A DNA stretch of 6,094 nt from NCBI GenBank assembly GCA_964369475.1, contig CAYJFK010000097.1:1-6094 (forward strand), written 5' to 3'. Below the pieces are notes generated by a model. The model was not told the DNA's origin and searched no databases. It worked only from the letters and a program-made list of their open reading frames with translations. Shown here one piece after another: positions 5,934 through 6,094 of the stretch. A program made the translations under genes and the position numbers. The stretch comes from CAYJFK01 sp964369475 (GTDB taxonomy: Bacteria > Bacillota > Clostridia > Oscillospirales > Feifaniaceae). Position 1 is the stretch's first letter. Each line of letters starts with the position of its first letter.

Positions 5934-6094
5934 TGTAATCCGAACCTGCTCAAACCGACCTGTGTTTCCGCTTGTACTTCGTTATTCTCCTCGCCAAGGC
6001 AACAAGCATTAACTTCGTCGTCTGCCTTGTCTGACGAAAACGTAGGTCGATTTGAGGTCGCAAAGCGATTTTTGAAGCCACAGGGCGTTTTGTG
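5921..6094 (-). repeat. Putative dispersed intergenic repeat, open in overlapping frames, cut by window edge
   Basis: On the minus strand one frame is open from the edge (6094) to a TAA at 5921 (57 codons). A second is open from 6093 to a TGA at 5950 (47 codons, very basic, containing LMLVALARRITKYKRKHR). A third is open until about 6010. Neither long frame has a start with a ribosome site or looks like a known domain. The stretch is richer in GC than the AT-rich leader next to it. From memory, similar basic peptides are often predicted as short false ORFs in many clostridial genomes, which would fit a conserved, multicopy non-coding element; this was not searched. The alternative is the C-terminal end of a real gene in the 57-codon frame. 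Confidence 0.4.

Noticed and set aside
5950..6093. A short basic protein with LMLVALARRITKYKRKHR
   Set aside because: It overlaps another equally open frame, has no start with a ribosome site in the window, and is better explained as a by-product of a non-coding repeat.

Overview
The window looks like one end of a metagenomic contig from an anaerobic, moderately low-GC Firmicute, probably of class Clostridia. Supporting signs are strong Shine-Dalgarno sites of the AGGAGG / GAGGTGAT type, sigma-A-like TATAAT promoters, and gene types common in gut clostridia. Genus cannot be set from the sequence. All seven recognisable genes lie on the minus strand, so the text below runs from high to low coordinates.

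Positions 6094-5921 hold no convincing gene. The stretch is open in two overlapping frames for most of its length and looks like an intergenic dispersed repeat. It is followed by a two-TM membrane protein of unknown function (5851-5186). A 7-bp dyad and an extended -10 promoter come next, then a small lipoprotein with a coiled coil (5091-4462).

A clear promoter (TTGCCT-17-TATAAT, 4413-4385) starts a three-gene operon: an FMN-dependent alpha-hydroxy-acid oxidase/dehydrogenase with an N-terminal four-cysteine motif (4357-3335), a soluble protein of unknown family (3323-2301), and a ribonucleoside hydrolase of the inosine/uridine-preferring type (2265-1318). The operon ends in a perfect 21-bp terminator hairpin directly after the last stop codon.

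A second promoter (TGGAAA-17-TATAAT, 1249-1221) drives a two-gene alkylation-repair operon: O6-methylguanine-DNA methyltransferase (1201-740) and, 2 bp later, a short AlkA-type 3-methyladenine DNA glycosylase (737-108). One reverses O-alkyl lesions directly; the other excises N-alkylated purines.

Positions 1-74 are almost pure C (poly-G on the other strand). This is very probably a sequencing/assembly artefact marking the contig end.

For three genes the longest open frame starts at a GTG or TTG that falls inside a ribosome binding site or promoter; shorter ATG starts are given here. No mobile element, CRISPR array, tRNA or rRNA was seen. I did not find a clearly new system. The best leads are the oxidase/unknown/nucleoside hydrolase operon, the cysteine motif in the oxidase, and the repeat-like element at the right edge.
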